From the NCBI GenBank assembly GCA_963169745.1, contig CAUJCU010000002.1:1-64000 (forward strand): a stretch of 64,000 nt of DNA. The letters are read 5' to 3'. The notes under the pieces were generated by a model. That model saw only the letters and a list, made by a program, of their open reading frames with translations, ran no database searches and was not told the origin of the DNA. Source of the DNA: Bacteroidota bacterium. Its GTDB lineage: Bacteria; Bacteroidota; Bacteroidia; UBA4408. Of this stretch, positions 56,017-64,000 are shown one piece after another; position 1 is the first letter of the stretch; every line of letters begins with the position of its first letter. The position numbers were made by a program, and so were the translations under genes.

Positions 56017-56395
56017 GGTTACCTCCTTTTTTTGAATTTAATGTAGTTCTTTTAAAATGTCCCATTTCGAATAAAATTTGAGTCAATTCGTAAAATTGCT
56101 TTTGTGCTATTAAATCCTTGTTAGACTGGTCAATCTGATTAAGTATTTCAGGATGTTTTGCCAAGCATTCGTTTAATTCATTTTCAAACAAAGTCAGTTC
56201 AAATCCGTTTTCATTAAGTATCGGCATAGGTAATTGTCGAAGAGCCTTTTGTTGAGGAGTAATTCTTGTTATGGGCATTTCCTCTTGATTGTTGTAGGTG
56301 GGAACCGGAACAATTGCGTTTTGAGCAGTTCCAATGGGGATCCAGCCAACACTTCCCAGTAAGAGAAGCAGAAAGTTTAAATTAATTTTTTTCAT
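56009..56395 (-). CDS. Small exported protein of unknown function
   Basis: 128 residues with a clear signal peptide (MKKINLNFLLLLLGSVGWIPIGTAQ). The mature part is hydrophilic and mostly helical (ENELNECLAKHPEILNQIDQ, then DLIAQKQFYELTQILFEM). I do not recognise the family. It overlaps the giant cargo gene by 8 nt, and its last codons (KKGGNHE) contain that gene's Shine-Dalgarno sequence, so the two products are likely made together. A partner or chaperone role is only a guess. Confidence 0.7.
   Translation of the reverse strand: MKKINLNFLLLLLGSVGWIPIGTAQNAIVPVPTYNNQEEMPITRITPQQKALRQLPMPILNENGFELTLFENELNECLAKHPEILNQIDQSNKDLIAQKQFYELTQILFEMGHFKRTTLNSKKGGNHE
56021..56027 (-). promoter_or_regulatory. 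Perfect Shine-Dalgarno sequence before the giant cargo gene
   Basis: AGGAGGT on the minus strand, 4 nt before the ATG at 56016, inside the final codons of the upstream gene. Bacteroidota genes normally lack such a site and most genes here show only A-rich leaders. Confidence 0.7.
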
Positions 56396-56674
56396 TTTAG
56401 TATATATTTAGTTATTTATTTTTCTATTGTGTATGAAACTTTTAATTATGACAAATAGTTTATCTTGAAAAGATCAAAAACTTTAAAAATTGGATATAAT
56501 ATAAAAATTAAACAAACATTTTAACTTACTTTTTTTAATAAATGTTTCAACCAATCATACTTTTTTGTAGATTTCTCAATAAAAACAACCCACAAAAATA
56601 AATATTTTTTTCAACCTTGTTGCAATTTTTTTATTAACTAAACTTTGTTTATCGGAAATATTTGAACGAAGCCA

Positions 56675-56682
56675 TATATTTG
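56675..56682 (+). promoter_or_regulatory. -7 box of the GT39 gene
   Basis: TATATTTG is a perfect TAnnTTTG, 11 nt before the ATG at 56694, so the leader would be very short. A TTTG lies 27 nt upstream, farther than usual. Confidence 0.4.
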
Positions 56683-56693
56683 TAATTCTCTAT

Positions 56694-58667
56694 ATGTTAA
56701 AGAATTATTCGGAAAAACACCTTTTATGGCTAATAATGCTTTTTGCAGCAGCCACTCGTTTTTATAATTATGCTCAATGGTCATTAACTAACGATGAACT
56801 TAGTGCTTTATTAGGATATAGTTACGGCAGCTTATATAACAATATTACGCAATATGTTAGCACCGATTTTCACCCTGCCGGAGTACAAGTCTTGTTATTT
56901 TTTTGGTGTACCGTTTTCGGAACTTCTGAAATTTCACTACGTTTTCCATTTGTTGTAATGGGAATTCTATCTGTATTTTTAGTATATAAAACATCTGAAA
57001 AATGGTTTAATACCCAAGTTGCTTTACTTTGTTCGGCAACAATAGCTGTTTCTCAGTTTGCAATTCTTTATAGTCAAATAGCACGTCCATACGGTTCGGG
57101 TTTATTTTTTGTACTTTTTTGCTTATGGGGTTGGAACGGTTTTGTCTTTTTAAAAGACAATGATAAAGTTGGGATAAAAAACATTATCCTTTTTATTTCG
57201 GGTATGGTTTTGAGCATGTACAATCATTATTTTAGCTTTTTAATGGTAGCGATTATTGGATTTTTTGGGCTCTTTTTAGTTCCTAAGTCAATTTTAAAGT
57301 CTTATATAATTTGTGGCTTAATAGCTGTTGTTCTTTTTCTACCTCATTTAGGAATTACAATTAAACAATTCACAGCTGGTGGTTTAGGGTGGTTGAGCCC
57401 TCCGGATAGTAGTTATTTTGCAACCTATCTTCAATATATATTTAACCAATCATGGGGTTATTTTATCTTTATTATAGGTATAGCGGTTCTTGCAATTTAT
57501 AAAACTCCGCCTAAGGCTCCAAATAACAAATGGCCACTTATAGCTTTAAGTTGGTTCCTAATCCCATTAATTACAGCCTATCTTTATAGCTTATATGTTA
57601 GTCCGGTTTTACAGCATAGTATTCTAATTTTTTCATTTCCCTTCGTCCTTTTCTTTATTTTTTCATGCACTCCTCCACAAAAACAAAAGAGACTCCTTTT
57701 TTTAATTCCTTTTATATTACTTGTAGGTACAATTCAAATTTATGCCCTAAATAAATTCAACGGGAGCAATGAATTTGCTCGGTTTAAAGAAATAGCTCAA
57801 CATATTAATATGGCTGATGAAGAATATGGAGCATCACAAATTACTCGTGCAATAAATGTAACTGACTCTAGCTATATTAATTATTATTTAAAAAGATACC
57901 ACCATAATTATCCTTTTTCGTTTTATCATAATGCAGGACGTGAAGATGCTGCTCGAGTGCTGGAAATTGTAGAACAAGCGCAAACCCCTTATTTTATGTA
58001 CTGTTGGAGTAATTCGGATTGTCCACCAGAAATCAATCAAATTATTCAAAGCAAATACCCATACTTAATTGAAAGGTATCTTTATTTTAATTGTGAATAC
58101 TATTTATACAGCAAAAAAAGTGTAGATATAAAACGGGCACTAAAAACAAATGTTAAAGAATTTAATCAAGATTATAAAGTCAGTACGTCCTTTTTCAGTA
58201 CTCCATCAACAATCAATATTGACAGCTCCTTAAAAGTACAAACCCCTTTTGCCGAATATTTGAGTAATAAGACTGAATACAGCTCTACTTTCAGAATAAA
58301 ACTTAAAGATTTAGTTAAAAGTAGCTCTGATATTATCGAAGCTTTTGTTAAGATAAAGCCCGAAGATAATCACAAAGATTTATTGTTAGTTTTTAGTATC
58401 AATCAAGGTGATGAAAACTATTTTTGGTCGGGAGTTAATATAAAGTCATTTTTTAAAAACCCTATGGAATGGGATTCATGTTATGGTGCTATAAGACTTC
58501 CCATAATAAAGTCTGCTGATGATGTGCTGAGTGTTTATATTTTTAATCAAGGGAAAGGGGGCTTATGGATAAGAGATTTCAAGGTAAAATCAGTTAGCGG
58601 GAATGAAAATTTATATGGAAAAAGAAAAGACGCTGCTCTCTTTGAGTTTTCATCAGCATCTCATTAA
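56694..58667 (+). CDS. Glycosyltransferase family 39-type membrane protein
   Basis: 657 residues. The N-terminal two thirds have about ten membrane helices with the GT-C acidic motif in the first periplasmic loop (WSLTNDELSALLGY, about 28-41) and the following TDFHPAGVQVLLFFW, as in GT39 and ArnT-like enzymes that transfer sugars from polyprenyl phosphate in the periplasm. The C-terminal part (about 380-657) is soluble, with a lectin-like beta-rich end (VYIFNQGKGGLWIRDFKV). The acceptor is unknown; protein O-glycosylation or surface polysaccharide are possibilities. Confidence 0.8.
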   Translation: MLKNYSEKHLLWLIMLFAAATRFYNYAQWSLTNDELSALLGYSYGSLYNNITQYVSTDFHPAGVQVLLFFWCTVFGTSEISLRFPFVVMGILSVFLVYKTSEKWFNTQVALLCSATIAVSQFAILYSQIARPYGSGLFFVLFCLWGWNGFVFLKDNDKVGIKNIILFISGMVLSMYNHYFSFLMVAIIGFFGLFLVPKSILKSYIICGLIAVVLFLPHLGITIKQFTAGGLGWLSPPDSSYFATYLQYIFNQSWGYFIFIIGIAVLAIYKTPPKAPNNKWPLIALSWFLIPLITAYLYSLYVSPVLQHSILIFSFPFVLFFIFSCTPPQKQKRLLFLIPFILLVGTIQIYALNKFNGSNEFARFKEIAQHINMADEEYGASQITRAINVTDSSYINYYLKRYHHNYPFSFYHNAGREDAARVLEIVEQAQTPYFMYCWSNSDCPPEINQIIQSKYPYLIERYLYFNCEYYLYSKKSVDIKRALKTNVKEFNQDYKVSTSFFSTPSTINIDSSLKVQTPFAEYLSNKTEYSSTFRIKLKDLVKSSSDIIEAFVKIKPEDNHKDLLLVFSINQGDENYFWSGVNIKSFFKNPMEWDSCYGAIRLPIIKSADDVLSVYIFNQGKGGLWIRDFKVKSVSGNENLYGKRKDAALFEFSSASH

Positions 58668-58697
58668 CATCAAAAAAACATATTAACTTCTCAATGC

Positions 58698-59090
58698 TTA
58701 CAGGTCGCCTCTAAGTGCCGAAATTTTTCTTCGATCTTTTTTAGTTGGTCGCGCCTGTTTGTTATTTCGTTTGCCGCTATTAAAATAAAAAGCGCTAATT
58801 AGTTTTTCTTTCTCTTTTTCTTCGGGTGGTGTAATATCTATAAAACACTCCGCAGCAAGCTGGGCGCTAACTCTTTTATCAATAATTTTTTGAACTTTAA
58901 TATCAATACGTTTCCCATCTTTTCGAATTCTATATTCTTCTCCTATCTGTACCACTCGCGATGGTTTAACTGTTGTTTCACCCATATATTTTATTTTCCC
59001 TTCTGAGCAAGCAGAGACTGCCGCAGATCGGGTTTTAAAAATACGGATTGCCCATAAATATTTATCAATTCTTATTTTTGAATTTTCCAT
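58698..59090 (-). CDS. S4-domain RNA-binding protein, Hsp15-like
   Basis: 130 residues from ATG 59090 (a GTG four codons earlier is less likely). The S4 fold is clear: IRIDKYLWAIRIFKTRSAAVSACSEGKI (quoted in parts), then SRVVQIGEEYRI. A basic tail (KRNNKQARPTKKDRRKISALRG) follows. This matches Hsp15 (HslR), which rescues 50S subunits carrying a blocked nascent chain. A TAATTTTG box (59109-59102) lies just upstream. Confidence 0.88.
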   Translation of the reverse strand: MENSKIRIDKYLWAIRIFKTRSAAVSACSEGKIKYMGETTVKPSRVVQIGEEYRIRKDGKRIDIKVQKIIDKRVSAQLAAECFIDITPPEEKEKEKLISAFYFNSGKRNNKQARPTKKDRRKISALRGDL

Positions 59091-59169
59091 TATATGGGTC
59101 ACAAAATTAAATTCAGGCCTTCATACAAAAGTATAACAATGTCTGTGATTAGTTTTTAATAACAATTAC

Positions 59170-59177
59170 TACTTTTG
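59170..59177 (+). promoter_or_regulatory. -7 box of the saccharopine-dehydrogenase-like gene
   Basis: TACTTTTG is a perfect TAnnTTTG, 38 nt before the ATG at 59216. No clear -33 element. Confidence 0.4.
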
Positions 59178-59215
59178 TTCTCTTGTAAAGTCACAAAGAT
59201 AATATAGTAATCATA

Positions 59216-60412
59216 ATGAAAATTGGAATTTTAAAAGAAGGGAAAGTACCGCCAGACAAAAGAGTGCCTTTTACTCCGGAACAATGTAAGTTTATTGAAG
59301 AGAATTTTAAAGACACAAAAGTTTATGTTCAAAAAAGCAATATCAGATGTTATAGTGACAAGGAATATGCTGAGCAGGGTATTACTTTAGTTGATGAACT
59401 CCATCATTGCGATATTTTAGTAGGTGTTAAGGAAGTTCCTAAAGAAGAATTAATTTCGGGTAAAAAGTATATGTTTTTTTCACATACAATAAAAAAGCAA
59501 CCCCACAATCAAAAATTAATTCAGGAAATTATAAAAAAAAGAATCCAATTAATTGACTATGAATGTTTGGTTGATACGGATTACAATAGAATAATTGGTT
59601 TTGGACATTATGCCGGAATTGTAGGAACATACAATGGTTTAATGGGCTATGGGCTTAAATACAACTTGTATGATTTAAAACCGGCACATCTTTGTCGCGA
59701 CCGAAAGGAAATGATGATTGAAATTCAGAAGGTAAGACTTCCAAACATTAAAATTATAGTTACAGGAAACGGTCGTGTAGCCAATGGTGCTGTAGAATTA
59801 TTAGGAGCTATGCAAATGCGTAGAGTTACTCCATTTGAATTTGCAAAATACTCCTTTAGAGAACCCACTTATGTTCAGCTTCATAGTAATAACTACAATG
59901 AAGCAATTGATGGTTCAGGGTGGAATATTCAGACTTTTTATAAGCACCCTGAGAAATTTCGTTCTACTTTTACAAAATATACTAAATCCTGCGATTTATT
60001 ACTACACTGTAGTTATTGGAATCCGGCAGCTCCTATTTTATTTACGAAAGAAGAAATGCGATCACCCGAATTTCATATTAGTGTTATTGCTGATATTACG
60101 TGCGATATAAATGGCTCAATTCCATCAACATACAAAGCCAGTACTATAGAGGACAAATTTTACGGATATAATCCAAAAACTGAAGAGATTGCTGAACCTT
60201 TCGACAACAAGACAATAACAGTAATGGCTGTAGATAATTTGCCTTGTGAATTACCACGCGATGCTTCGGAAGATTTTGGGAAAGAGCTTATTGAAAAAGT
60301 ACTTCCTGCATTCCTTAATGATGACAGTGATGGAGTTATTGAAAGAGCTTCCATTACCATTGATGGTAAACTTACCCAACGATTTGAATACCTAGCTGAT
60401 TATGCTTATTAG
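59216..60412 (+). CDS. Saccharopine dehydrogenase-like NAD(P)-dependent oxidoreductase
   Basis: 398 residues of the AlaDH/PNT superfamily. The N-terminal half starts MKIGILKEGKVPPDKRVPFTPEQ (quoted in part), with the R-V-P motif of alanine and lysine-forming saccharopine dehydrogenases, and has FGHYAGIVGTYNGL. The Rossmann loop is atypical: KIIVTGNGRVANGAVELL (about 179-196), a G-x-G-x-V-A-x-G form as in LYS1. The substrate is not fixed by the sequence; lysine or another amino acid catabolite is likely. The tryptophan dioxygenase gene follows after 37 nt on the same strand. Confidence 0.75.
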   Translation: MKIGILKEGKVPPDKRVPFTPEQCKFIEENFKDTKVYVQKSNIRCYSDKEYAEQGITLVDELHHCDILVGVKEVPKEELISGKKYMFFSHTIKKQPHNQKLIQEIIKKRIQLIDYECLVDTDYNRIIGFGHYAGIVGTYNGLMGYGLKYNLYDLKPAHLCRDRKEMMIEIQKVRLPNIKIIVTGNGRVANGAVELLGAMQMRRVTPFEFAKYSFREPTYVQLHSNNYNEAIDGSGWNIQTFYKHPEKFRSTFTKYTKSCDLLLHCSYWNPAAPILFTKEEMRSPEFHISVIADITCDINGSIPSTYKASTIEDKFYGYNPKTEEIAEPFDNKTITVMAVDNLPCELPRDASEDFGKELIEKVLPAFLNDDSDGVIERASITIDGKLTQRFEYLADYAY

Positions 60413-60449
60413 AAAGTCATAAATAATATAAACTTAAAAATCAATTGTC

Positions 60450-61367
60450 ATGCTAAACAATACACAAGAGGAGCTATTAAAAAGAATAAACAAAAAATTC
60501 GAATCTATTGACCAACAGACTGATGTTCATTTAGAGGGCTTAATTTGGGCTAAACCCATTACCTATTGGGATTATATTATGCCCGATGCTTTGTTGAGTT
60601 TACAGGTGCAAAGAACTACTTTACCCGATGAAATGGTTTTTATTATGTATCATCAAATTAATGAATTGTTGTTTAAGATGATACTTTGGGAAATCAATCA
60701 AGTAAGCGATCATGAAAAGTTGGAAGCGTCATTTTTTATTGAGAAACTTATGCGTGTAAGTCGTTATTTTGATATGCTTTCTTCTTCTTTTGATATTATG
60801 GGAGATGGGATGCAACATGAACAATTTATGAAATTTAGAAATACACTAACCCCTGCAAGCGGTTTCCAAAGTGCCCAATACCGATTAATTGAGTTTTCTT
60901 CTACAGAATTAATTAATCTAATTGACAATCGTTTCCGAACTACTATTGACCGAAATACCCCTTATGAACACGCATTTGAGCACCTATACTGGCAGGCAGC
61001 AGGAAAAGATTACAAAACCGGGAAAAAAAGTACCCTCTTAGTTCTTTTTGAAGAAAGGTATAAAAAACTCTTTTTGGAAAAAATGGAAAAGTACAACACA
61101 ACAAACCTTTGGACCCGCTTTAAACAACTTCCCAAAGAAGTTAAAGAAGATGCCGAATTAATAAAAGCCATGCGTCATTATGACTATACGGTTAATATAT
61201 CTTGGGTAATGGCTCATTATAATGCTGCCGGGAAATATCTAGGAGCCGGAGAGGCTACCGGAGGAAGTGATTGGAGAACATATATGCACCCCAAATACCA
61301 ACGTAGAATATTCTTCCCTGAATTATGGAGTGAAGAAGAGTTGAAAAATTGGGGACATAATGTATAA
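60450..61367 (+). CDS. kynA: Tryptophan 2,3-dioxygenase
   Basis: 305 residues. This haem enzyme opens the indole ring of tryptophan to N-formylkynurenine. Family blocks: FIMYHQINELLFKMILWE (distal pocket), LTPASGFQSAQYRLIEF, and GEATGGSDWRTYM near the C-terminus, with the proximal His expected in ISWVMAHYN. No other kynurenine-pathway gene is in the window. The preceding dehydrogenase-like gene is probably co-transcribed. Confidence 0.93.
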   Translation: MLNNTQEELLKRINKKFESIDQQTDVHLEGLIWAKPITYWDYIMPDALLSLQVQRTTLPDEMVFIMYHQINELLFKMILWEINQVSDHEKLEASFFIEKLMRVSRYFDMLSSSFDIMGDGMQHEQFMKFRNTLTPASGFQSAQYRLIEFSSTELINLIDNRFRTTIDRNTPYEHAFEHLYWQAAGKDYKTGKKSTLLVLFEERYKKLFLEKMEKYNTTNLWTRFKQLPKEVKEDAELIKAMRHYDYTVNISWVMAHYNAAGKYLGAGEATGGSDWRTYMHPKYQRRIFFPELWSEEELKNWGHNV

Positions 61368-61436
61368 GCTATCCTTCAAAACCAAATATAGTGTGCATAC
61401 AAATGCTTCTATTTTATAAAGAACATTGCAGTAGTT

Positions 61437-64000
61437 TTACCTGATAAGAGTTACACTGCCTGTCTTTTCGCGATATACACCTTTATTATCTTTCAAAGAT
61501 ACGCGCCATACATAATTATCTTGGGGAAGACCAACGCCATCCCAAGGTTGGTTTATGTTAGTTGATTTATGAACTATTATTCCCCATCGGTTGTAAATTT
61601 CCATAGTAAATTCTTCAACCCCAGCACCTAATGGCTGAAACAAATCGTTAAGTCCATCTCCATTAGGGGTAAAAGAGGTGGGGAAATAAATTAAATAATT
61701 ATCTTCTATTAAAACAGAGTCCTTGATATGTTCTATGCAACCATCGGTTGTAGTTACCGTTAATTCAAACGGGAAAGTTCCTGTGTTTTCATAGTTAAAA
61801 CTAAAATTCTGATTGTATGTATTAAATAAATTATCTGATACCCAATGTTGAATTGCCGTATTTGAGGTGTTATTACTAAAAACAACCGAAGCATTCAGCA
61901 AATCAGTTACTTTAGGAGTTACAGTATAGTTTATTTCTACCGGAGGGAATATTTTAATGTAATCTTGTCTGCTTTTTGTATGCCTACAACCATTATTATC
62001 AAAAACGGTAAGGCTTACAGTATATAAGCCCGAAAACTGATAGGCATGATTGGGACTTAATTCTTGACTAATAGTACCATCTCCAAAGCTCCACAAACTA
62101 TTTACAATACCTGAGCTCGTATTAATAAAATTAATGCTCGATGGAAGGCAATCAACTAAAGTTAAGGCATTAAAACTTGCTGTAGGGTTAGGATTGATAG
62201 TAATATTTACTGATGCACTTGGTATTATAGGATTACACACATCAGTTACCATAACCGTATAAGTGCCGGCTGCTTTAATAGTGAGTGTTGGGGAAGTGCT
62301 GCCTGTGTTCCATAGATATGTTTGCGCTTGTGAGCAGGTTAAAACAACACTATCATTTTGACAAAAGGTAGTAGGGCCACTTGCCGTAATTGTTGGTGTT
62401 GGGGCTAGTGGAATAACAGTTACAGAAACAGGATTTGATGGTAAAGATGTACAATTATTAATATCCGTATAGGTTAAAGTGTAGTTCCCTGTTGTGTTTA
62501 CTGTTATGCTGTTTGCTGTACTGCCGGTTGACCATAAATTTCCATTAGTTTGGCTCGATTCAAGAACAACACTTGAACCCGAACAGAATGAAACCGGCCC
62601 AAGAGCTGTAATTAAAGGTGGCTGTGGCAAAGGATACACTGTAACAACCACATCTTGTGAAGGAGGTGAAGGACATCCATTGGCATCAATAATACTTAAA
62701 TTATATGTCCCCGACTGAAGAATTGTAATGTTTTGTGTGATGTATGTGTTGTTCCAATTATAGGCTGCAGCCGGGGTACTTGTCAATACCACATTGTTCC
62801 CATTGCAAAAAGTAAGAGTCCCCGAAGCTGTAATAACTGGAGGCGGTGGTACCGGAAACATATTTGTATTAATTACTGCAGAACTTGGTGTAACACAGCC
62901 CCCAGCATTGGTATTAGTTACTGTATAGCTTCCTGAGGCATTAACTGTAATACTTTGTGTTGTTGCACCATTACTCCATAAATAGCTTGCCGCAGGTGAA
63001 CTCGTTAGCACAACACTACCTCCGGTACAAAACGACAAAGAACCATTAGCAGTTATAGTAGGAGCAACCGGAGGGGGTAATACTGTAAAAATTGTATTCA
63101 CTGAAGTGGCTGTACAGCCGTTCGCATCTGTAACAGTCACACTATAATTGCCAGAACTTGTTACAGTAATACTCTGACTGGTTTCTCCTGTTGACCAATT
63201 ATAGGCAGTTGCTCCTGTTGATGTTAAAGTAACAGTTCCTCCATCACATACAGTAAGCGGACCCGAAGCTGAAACAATAGGTACTGCCGGAAGGTTATAA
63301 ACCAATACGGATGTTGGAGCCGATACAACTGAGCTACATGAGTTGGCATCTGTGTAATAAACAGTATATGTTCCTGATGTATTTACCGTAATCGCATTTG
63401 TAGTTGCTCCATTACTCCAAACGTTATTTGTTGGATTGGATGAAGAAAGCACTACACTATTTCCCTGACAAAAAGAAATAGGACCATTTGCAGTAATTGT
63501 TGGAGCAGCCGGTTGATTGTGAACCGTAACAGTAATAGGTGCTGATGGCAATGAAGTACAGTTGCCATTTGAAACAGTTAAGGTATACGTTGTTGTAACA
63601 GCCGGAGTACAAGTAGGATTGGCTATATTAGCGTTGTTCAACCCTGTTGCAGGTGACCATACAAAAGAGGTTCCTCCTGCCCCGTTTAGTGTGGTGGTAC
63701 CCCCAGGGCACACTGCAGCATTAACTCCAGGATTAGCAACTGGAAGAGGGGTTACATTTACCGTAATTGTATCTGAATTGGTACACCCATTTATATCGGT
63801 TACATGAAGTGTATATGTTTGTGTATTTGAAAGAGACACTATAGGATTGTTAATATTAGAAGCCGATAGTCCGGTTGTAGGTGTCCAAGAATAAGTTACT
63901 CCACCGCCTGCATTTAATGCCACACTAGCCCCGCTGCAAATAGTTTCATCGGCTCCGGCATTTGCAATGGGTAATTGGTTAACCTGAATACTTGCTGTTT
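61437..64000 (-). CDS. Ig/PKD-repeat surface protein with CHU_C sorting domain (5' end outside window)
   Basis: The frame stays open to the window edge (…ADETICSGASVALNAGGG), so about 854 residues of a larger protein are seen; a GTG at 63923 is internal. Repeats of about 75-80 residues recur, each with a Y-x-W-(S/N)-x-G or Y-S-W-T-P core, an S-I-T-V-x-x-S-G-x-Y-x-V strand and a D-x-x-G-C turn, the SprB/Ig-like pattern of Bacteroidota adhesins. A PKD domain (SLWSFGDGTIS) and the gliding-motility-associated C-terminal domain follow (SFTPNGDGLNDLF, MEIYNRWGIIVH, QPWDG), a T9SS type B signal. It is likely a cell-surface adhesin. Confidence 0.88.
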   Translation of the reverse strand, partial: TASIQVNQLPIANAGADETICSGASVALNAGGGVTYSWTPTTGLSASNINNPIVSLSNTQTYTLHVTDINGCTNSDTITVNVTPLPVANPGVNAAVCPGGTTTLNGAGGTSFVWSPATGLNNANIANPTCTPAVTTTYTLTVSNGNCTSLPSAPITVTVHNQPAAPTITANGPISFCQGNSVVLSSSNPTNNVWSNGATTNAITVNTSGTYTVYYTDANSCSSVVSAPTSVLVYNLPAVPIVSASGPLTVCDGGTVTLTSTGATAYNWSTGETSQSITVTSSGNYSVTVTDANGCTATSVNTIFTVLPPPVAPTITANGSLSFCTGGSVVLTSSPAASYLWSNGATTQSITVNASGSYTVTNTNAGGCVTPSSAVINTNMFPVPPPPVITASGTLTFCNGNNVVLTSTPAAAYNWNNTYITQNITILQSGTYNLSIIDANGCPSPPSQDVVVTVYPLPQPPLITALGPVSFCSGSSVVLESSQTNGNLWSTGSTANSITVNTTGNYTLTYTDINNCTSLPSNPVSVTVIPLAPTPTITASGPTTFCQNDSVVLTCSQAQTYLWNTGSTSPTLTIKAAGTYTVMVTDVCNPIIPSASVNITINPNPTASFNALTLVDCLPSSINFINTSSGIVNSLWSFGDGTISQELSPNHAYQFSGLYTVSLTVFDNNGCRHTKSRQDYIKIFPPVEINYTVTPKVTDLLNASVVFSNNTSNTAIQHWVSDNLFNTYNQNFSFNYENTGTFPFELTVTTTDGCIEHIKDSVLIEDNYLIYFPTSFTPNGDGLNDLFQPLGAGVEEFTMEIYNRWGIIVHKSTNINQPWDGVGLPQDNYVWRVSLKDNKGVYREKTGSVTLIR

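Noticed and set aside
1-64000. tRNA or rRNA genes
   Set aside because: No cloverleaf-like T-loop/acceptor pairs or rRNA-like stretches were found by reading both strands; an automated scan would be decisive.

Overview
The window is about 64 kb of AT-rich chromosome from a member of the phylum Bacteroidota. The evidence is a ruvA-sprA pair (SprA is the outer-membrane translocon of the type IX secretion system, T9SS), two giant surface proteins ending in T9SS type A and CHU_C/type B sorting domains, promoters of the Bacteroidota form TAnnTTTG, near absence of Shine-Dalgarno sequences, a short NuoG, and several Bacteroidota families (alternative GlmU, DUF5606, PorG-like DUF6089). I cannot place it below phylum. 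I saw no rRNA, tRNA or CRISPR array.

Layout. 0-0.3 kb: right end of an IS3-family element cut by the window edge, then a non-coding repeat. 0.6-4.6 kb: Crp-like regulator, outer-membrane barrel, gpsA and a GT-C-like membrane protein. 4.6-15 kb: sprA, ruvA, an M3 oligoendopeptidase and a DUF5606 gene. 15.2-16.6 kb: a PIG-L deacetylase lipoprotein and a second copy of the non-coding repeat. 16.6-25.2 kb: a complete phosphate-starvation locus on the minus strand (porin, pstS, pstC, pstA, pstB, mgsA, phoU, PhoB-like regulator, PhoR-like kinase). 25.3-27.5 kb: a small accessory segment (frameshifted HAD hydrolase, GNAT and CAT-like acetyltransferases, remnant of an IS110-type transposase). 27.6-36.1 kb: nuoGHIJKLMN of respiratory complex I. 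36.3-40.7 kb: a DNA methyltransferase carrying a degenerate staphylococcal-nuclease-like tail, and polA. 40.7-45.3 kb: MerC-like protein, PaaE-like reductase, alternative GlmU, ribosomal protein L31 type B and a PorG-like protein. 45.4-48.2 kb: TPR protein, PstS-like lipoprotein and small membrane protein, in one run with the PorG-like gene. 48.3-56.4 kb: a 2565-residue T9SS cargo with six tandem PPC-type repeats and its small secreted partner. 56.7-61.4 kb: GT39 transferase, S4-domain protein, saccharopine-dehydrogenase-like enzyme and tryptophan 2,3-dioxygenase. 61.4-64 kb: 3' part of an Ig/PKD-repeat protein that runs off the right edge.

The best candidates for something new are in the phosphate locus and at the methyltransferase. 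Both phosphate promoters, of the porin gene and of pstS, carry heptamers of the type TTG(T/A)AA(T/C) repeated every 11 bp and ending 42-43 nt before the start codon. This has the geometry of the enterobacterial Pho box with a different sequence. The same operon contains a phosphate-inhibited glycolytic-bypass enzyme, methylglyoxal synthase, between pstB and phoU, and a PstC with a piece resembling PstS inserted after its first membrane helix. The methyltransferase at 36.4 kb ends in a domain that looks like staphylococcal nuclease without its catalytic residues.
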